This document shows, one piece after another, positions 61,290 to 64,000 of a stretch of DNA of 64,000 nucleotides. Source of the DNA: RECG01 sp964444805. GTDB lineage: Bacteria; Bacillota_I; Bacilli_A; Acholeplasmatales; Acholeplasmataceae. Numbering within the stretch: the first letter of the stretch is position 1; the number at the start of each line of letters is the position of its first letter. The DNA lies in the NCBI GenBank assembly GCA_964444805.1, contig CAYUIK010000038.1, positions 1-64,000 of the forward strand. Reading direction: 5' to 3'. The notes beneath the pieces were generated by a model. The model was not told the origin of the DNA. It worked only from the letters and a program-made list of their open reading frames with translations, and did not search any database. The position numbers and the translations under genes were made by a program.

Positions 61290-62747
61290 ATGAAGAAAGT
61301 ATTGGTAGCTTTATTTCTCGGTATTTTCGCTTTCATCGCATTCGGCATTAGCACGTATGCGGTTGAAGCGGCTACCGGGAATCTCGTCGTTCACTTCCAG
61401 GCTTGGGAAGGTGACTACGAAGGGCTTGGATCTTGGGCTTGGGGCGGACCCGCTGCAGGCAAGCTATACGATGGCGAAGATGACTTCGGTGTTTACTATG
61501 AGTTCGATCATATTCCCCTAGATACAGAAGTCGGATTCATCGCTGTCTATTGGGAAGGTGAAGGTCCGAATTGGGACCGCAAACTGACCGGTGACGTTTT
61601 GATCGATCCGAGCGTAATCGTCGAAGGTGAAACGGTACACGTCTATGTCTTCGAAGGCGCAGCGACAACCGATGATGAGCCTGGCTATTACGTTGCCAAA
61701 AACGACGCACCGAACATGCTCGCCGTCTATTATGATCCATCCGGAGCATACGAAGAAGAACTCGGCGTTCATGCTTGGGGCTGGGAAGGTTATGGTTCCG
61801 AGTGGGGCACGCCTTCACAAGTCTTTACGAAGGCTGGCGTCGCAGCTTCCGGTTATGACGTTAAGGCAAGCATGCTTTATGCTGAAGAAGACTGGGCTGG
61901 TCTACTTGTTTATGCTGGCGGAGACGCCAACAAGAAGACCGGTGATGTTACGATCGGTGACGCACTCGATGAATTCGTCGATGGTGAAGTCGGTGTCGCT
62001 TACGTGGTAAGTAAGGGTAATGCCTATACCGCGAACGACAATGTCTTCTATAACGATCCCGCTTCATTTAGAGACATGGCATTCTCCTTCCAGTTGATGC
62101 CTTTCGACAACACAGAAAAAGAGGGCACGTATGCCGTTGATCCGACAACGATCATCGTCAAGACGAGTTCTCCTGTCGCATCTCCATATCCGGATGCGGA
62201 TGACAAGGAAGAAGCGACTGCCACGATCGAAGGTTGGTTCGCTATTCATGAAGTCCTCGGAGAAGATACATATAGCGAAGATCCTCTGGAAATCGAACGC
62301 GTTGACTTTGCCGCTAACGACACACTAACAGCATTCGTCATCATTCTTGCCGAAGGCAGCGAACTCGACAATTCCAAGGATTATGAACTCTTCTTCGACC
62401 TCGGTTTGGATGAAGGAAACGTGGAAGCTTCAATCGTCGTCGATCTCGACCGTGAAGCTCCCGTTCTAAACTTCATCTCGCCATCCGGCATCGTCGGACT
62501 GGATCCGGAAGAGCGCGTCATCGAAGTCACATGGGGACAACCGTTCGATCAGAACCTATTCCCACGCTTCAGAGTCGAGGACAATCGCGATGGCGACTTG
62601 ACATCCTTCGTATTCGTACCAAAAGGCGATTATTCCGTCCTAGATACGCGAGAAGAAGGCGACTACACGATTCTATTACGAGTTGAAGATGAATGGGGTA
62701 ACGTCACGGACGAAACGTTCATTTTCAGAGTTTCAAAAACTGAGTAG
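61290..62747 (+). CDS. Secreted non-catalytic starch-binding protein with PUD/CBM41-type domains
   Basis: 485 residues. Signal peptide, about 1-30. Residues about 30-130 match the pullulanase PUD/CBM41 domain (GNLVVHFQAWEGDYEGLGSW, WDRKLTGDVLIDPS), and about 138-245 look like a second copy (NMLAVYYDPSGAYEEELG...). A middle domain (about 250-385) is unassigned, and about 395-485 is an Ig-like DUF5011 type domain (FRVEDNRDGDLTSFV, EEGDYTILLRVEDEWGNV). No hydrolase motif. Lies 12 bp before the ABC binding protein, so it may capture glucans for import. GGAGG before the ATG. Confidence 0.75.
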   Translation: MKKVLVALFLGIFAFIAFGISTYAVEAATGNLVVHFQAWEGDYEGLGSWAWGGPAAGKLYDGEDDFGVYYEFDHIPLDTEVGFIAVYWEGEGPNWDRKLTGDVLIDPSVIVEGETVHVYVFEGAATTDDEPGYYVAKNDAPNMLAVYYDPSGAYEEELGVHAWGWEGYGSEWGTPSQVFTKAGVAASGYDVKASMLYAEEDWAGLLVYAGGDANKKTGDVTIGDALDEFVDGEVGVAYVVSKGNAYTANDNVFYNDPASFRDMAFSFQLMPFDNTEKEGTYAVDPTTIIVKTSSPVASPYPDADDKEEATATIEGWFAIHEVLGEDTYSEDPLEIERVDFAANDTLTAFVIILAEGSELDNSKDYELFFDLGLDEGNVEASIVVDLDREAPVLNFISPSGIVGLDPEERVIEVTWGQPFDQNLFPRFRVEDNRDGDLTSFVFVPKGDYSVLDTREEGDYTILLRVEDEWGNVTDETFIFRVSKTE

Positions 62748-62759
62748 GGAGGCACGCAC

Positions 62760-64000
62760 ATGAAAAAACTATTATTATTACTGTTCGTTCTATCGGGCGT
62801 GCTGACACTAGCCGCTTGTTCAGAACCCGTCAATGAAGGCGAACTCATCGATTTCGGTGATACGTTCGTACAGAAAAGCAAGATTCGCGTTTGGATCGAT
62901 GATGAAAACGGCGAATACATGGAAGCCGTCATCGAAGCATTCAATGAAGTCTATCCGAACATCATCGTCGAACACCAGCACATGGGTAGCGTCGATGCCC
63001 GCGAATTGTTGAAGACATTCGGTCCATCCGGTAATGGTGCGGACGTATTCCAGTTCCCACACGACCACTTGGCACAGGCCATCCTGGAAGACCTCGTATT
63101 GCCACTTCCGAATTCTACGCGTGACGTTCTCGAAGGACGCGCCCATGAACTCGGAATGAGCATCGCGACCGTTTCCTATGACGAAGGCGCACAATCCTTC
63201 GATCCGGAAAGCCCGAATGCCGTTGAAAGACTATACGCAGTACCGATGTCGGTTGAATCGATCGGTTTGTTCTACAATACCGATTTGGTCGCCGAACCGG
63301 CAGAAACATATGAGGAACTATTAGCTGAAGCGGACGTATGGAATGCCGCACTCGCAGCCGATGAATCCGGACAGACCAATGCCCAAAAGGGTTGGTACTA
63401 CCTTGGAACATCGAGCCATTGGGCCGACAGCTACTTCATGCAACCGATCTATTCGGCCTTTGATTTCTATCCGTTTGGACCCGAACTCAATGATCCGAGT
63501 GCTGTCGGTTTCGAGGACGCGGTTCCTGCGCTCGAATGGATGGAATCCGAACTCAAACCACGCACAACGGGTAACGGTTCACACAACTCGATCGGTGGCG
63601 GTACGCTCTTTGAAGAAGGTAAAATTCCTTATGTCATCGGTGGACCATGGAACCACGAAGCCTATAAGAATGCCGGTTTGAACTACAGCGTCGCACCGAT
63701 GCCTTCGATCAATGTCGACGGTGTCGATACTCCGACTCGTACGTTTGCAGGCGCGATGATGGCTGCTGTCTACAAGTATTCAGATAATACTGAAGATGCG
63801 ATCAAGTTCGTTGAATTCCTCAATTCGGATATCGCGATGGAATTGCAATACGAAATGAAGGGTAAATTCCCAGCACTCGTATCCGAACTCGCGAGCCAGA
63901 TTCCTGGTGTTGCCGATGATGAACTGTTGTTGGCAATGTCCGAACAGCTCGAAACGTCCGTTCCGATGCCGACCATCCCTCAAGTCACGTACTACTGGGG
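62760..64000 (+). CDS. Extracellular sugar-binding lipoprotein of an ABC transporter (partial, 3' end outside)
   Basis: At least 413 residues; runs off the window. Lipobox LTLAAC (Cys20). Solute-binding family 1 fold: IRVWIDDENGEYMEAVIEAFNEVYPNI, ADVFQFPHDHLAQAILED, MSVESIGLFYNTDLV, IPYVIGGPWNHEAYKNAG. Matches maltose/maltodextrin-binding proteins (MalE/MdxE-like), consistent with the amylase and pullulanase nearby. GGGAGGC precedes ATG 62760. Permease genes are expected beyond 64000. Confidence 0.92.
   Translation, partial: MKKLLLLLFVLSGVLTLAACSEPVNEGELIDFGDTFVQKSKIRVWIDDENGEYMEAVIEAFNEVYPNIIVEHQHMGSVDARELLKTFGPSGNGADVFQFPHDHLAQAILEDLVLPLPNSTRDVLEGRAHELGMSIATVSYDEGAQSFDPESPNAVERLYAVPMSVESIGLFYNTDLVAEPAETYEELLAEADVWNAALAADESGQTNAQKGWYYLGTSSHWADSYFMQPIYSAFDFYPFGPELNDPSAVGFEDAVPALEWMESELKPRTTGNGSHNSIGGGTLFEEGKIPYVIGGPWNHEAYKNAGLNYSVAPMPSINVDGVDTPTRTFAGAMMAAVYKYSDNTEDAIKFVEFLNSDIAMELQYEMKGKFPALVSELASQIPGVADDELLLAMSEQLETSVPMPTIPQVTYYW

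Overview
The window comes from a Bacillota-type bacterium, most likely a non-parasitic Mollicutes relative (Acholeplasmatales/Izemoplasmatales-like). Reasons: TGA is an ordinary stop in many genes and Trp is read from TGG, so the code is standard. Promoters are Firmicutes-type (TTGACA/TATAAT, many extended -10 TGnTATAAT). There is a CIRCE heat-shock operator and cre-like sites. ClpB lacks its N-terminal domain, as in mycoplasmas. MTA/SAH nucleosidase, flotillin/NfeD and YvdJ-like maltodextrin genes fit. The base composition is more GC-rich than in classical mollicutes, so the placement is an inference. The metabolism suggested is anaerobic fermentation of starch/maltodextrin and of branched-chain amino acids.

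Layout. 1-1940: the 3' part of a 23S rRNA gene, 5S rRNA and tRNA-Asn, closed by a terminator. 2016-6257: a P1B-4 metal-export ATPase (minus strand), then a tight plus-strand run of GNAT, uridine kinase, MTA/SAH nucleosidase and DJ-1/PfpI. 6472-6943: tRNA operon Glu-Arg-Pro-Gly behind a canonical promoter. 6950-8822: an AT-rich AbiEi/AbiEii toxin-antitoxin module that ends in a second, diverged copy of the tRNA-Gly 3' flank and terminator. 8839-11589: a five-gene minus-strand membrane operon (FAS1 protein, two small DUF3796-like proteins, an HTH regulator and a GNAT fused to an apparently dead site-2-protease fold). 12096-16440: small membrane proteins, MscS and pyruvate kinase. 16528-24723: MATE exporter, the M29 peptidase / S9 peptidase / NfeD / flotillin operon, and a PP-loop enzyme.

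24713-32333: EFR1-type ferredoxin, LD-carboxypeptidase, DUF2188, LytTR/DUF3021 pair, AEC transporter, SDR, and clpB under CIRCE control. 32384-34376: tRNA-Cys followed by a second AT-rich block with MazEF and an XRE regulator. 34637-44716: Smr-like protein, NYN protein with two LOTUS domains, DUF3137, two convergent esterases, YwaF-like, DUF554, methyltransferase, CDGSH protein, hybrid histidine kinase, MsrB and a lipase-family hydrolase.

45016-48786: a CcpA-type (cre) controlled operon joining leucine/valine dehydrogenase to a four-subunit 2-oxoisovalerate:ferredoxin oxidoreductase; together they would turn branched-chain amino acids into acyl-CoA and reduced ferredoxin. 48857-52829: an SLC45-like sugar transporter with a duplicated EF-hand-like extracellular loop, then GDPD and a split chromate transporter pair on the minus strand. 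52853-64000: a surface polysaccharide/nucleotide block with 5'-nucleotidase lipoprotein, RDD, alpha-amylase lipoprotein, DUF1189, type I pullulanase, a non-catalytic starch-binding (PUD/CBM41) protein and the start of a maltodextrin-type ABC binding protein.

The observations I rate highest are two compensated base-pair changes in universally important 23S sites (the sarcin-ricin loop closing pair and 2057-2611), the GNAT/pseudo-S2P fusion operon, the EF-hand insert in the sugar transporter, and toxin-antitoxin modules sitting directly behind tRNA genes.
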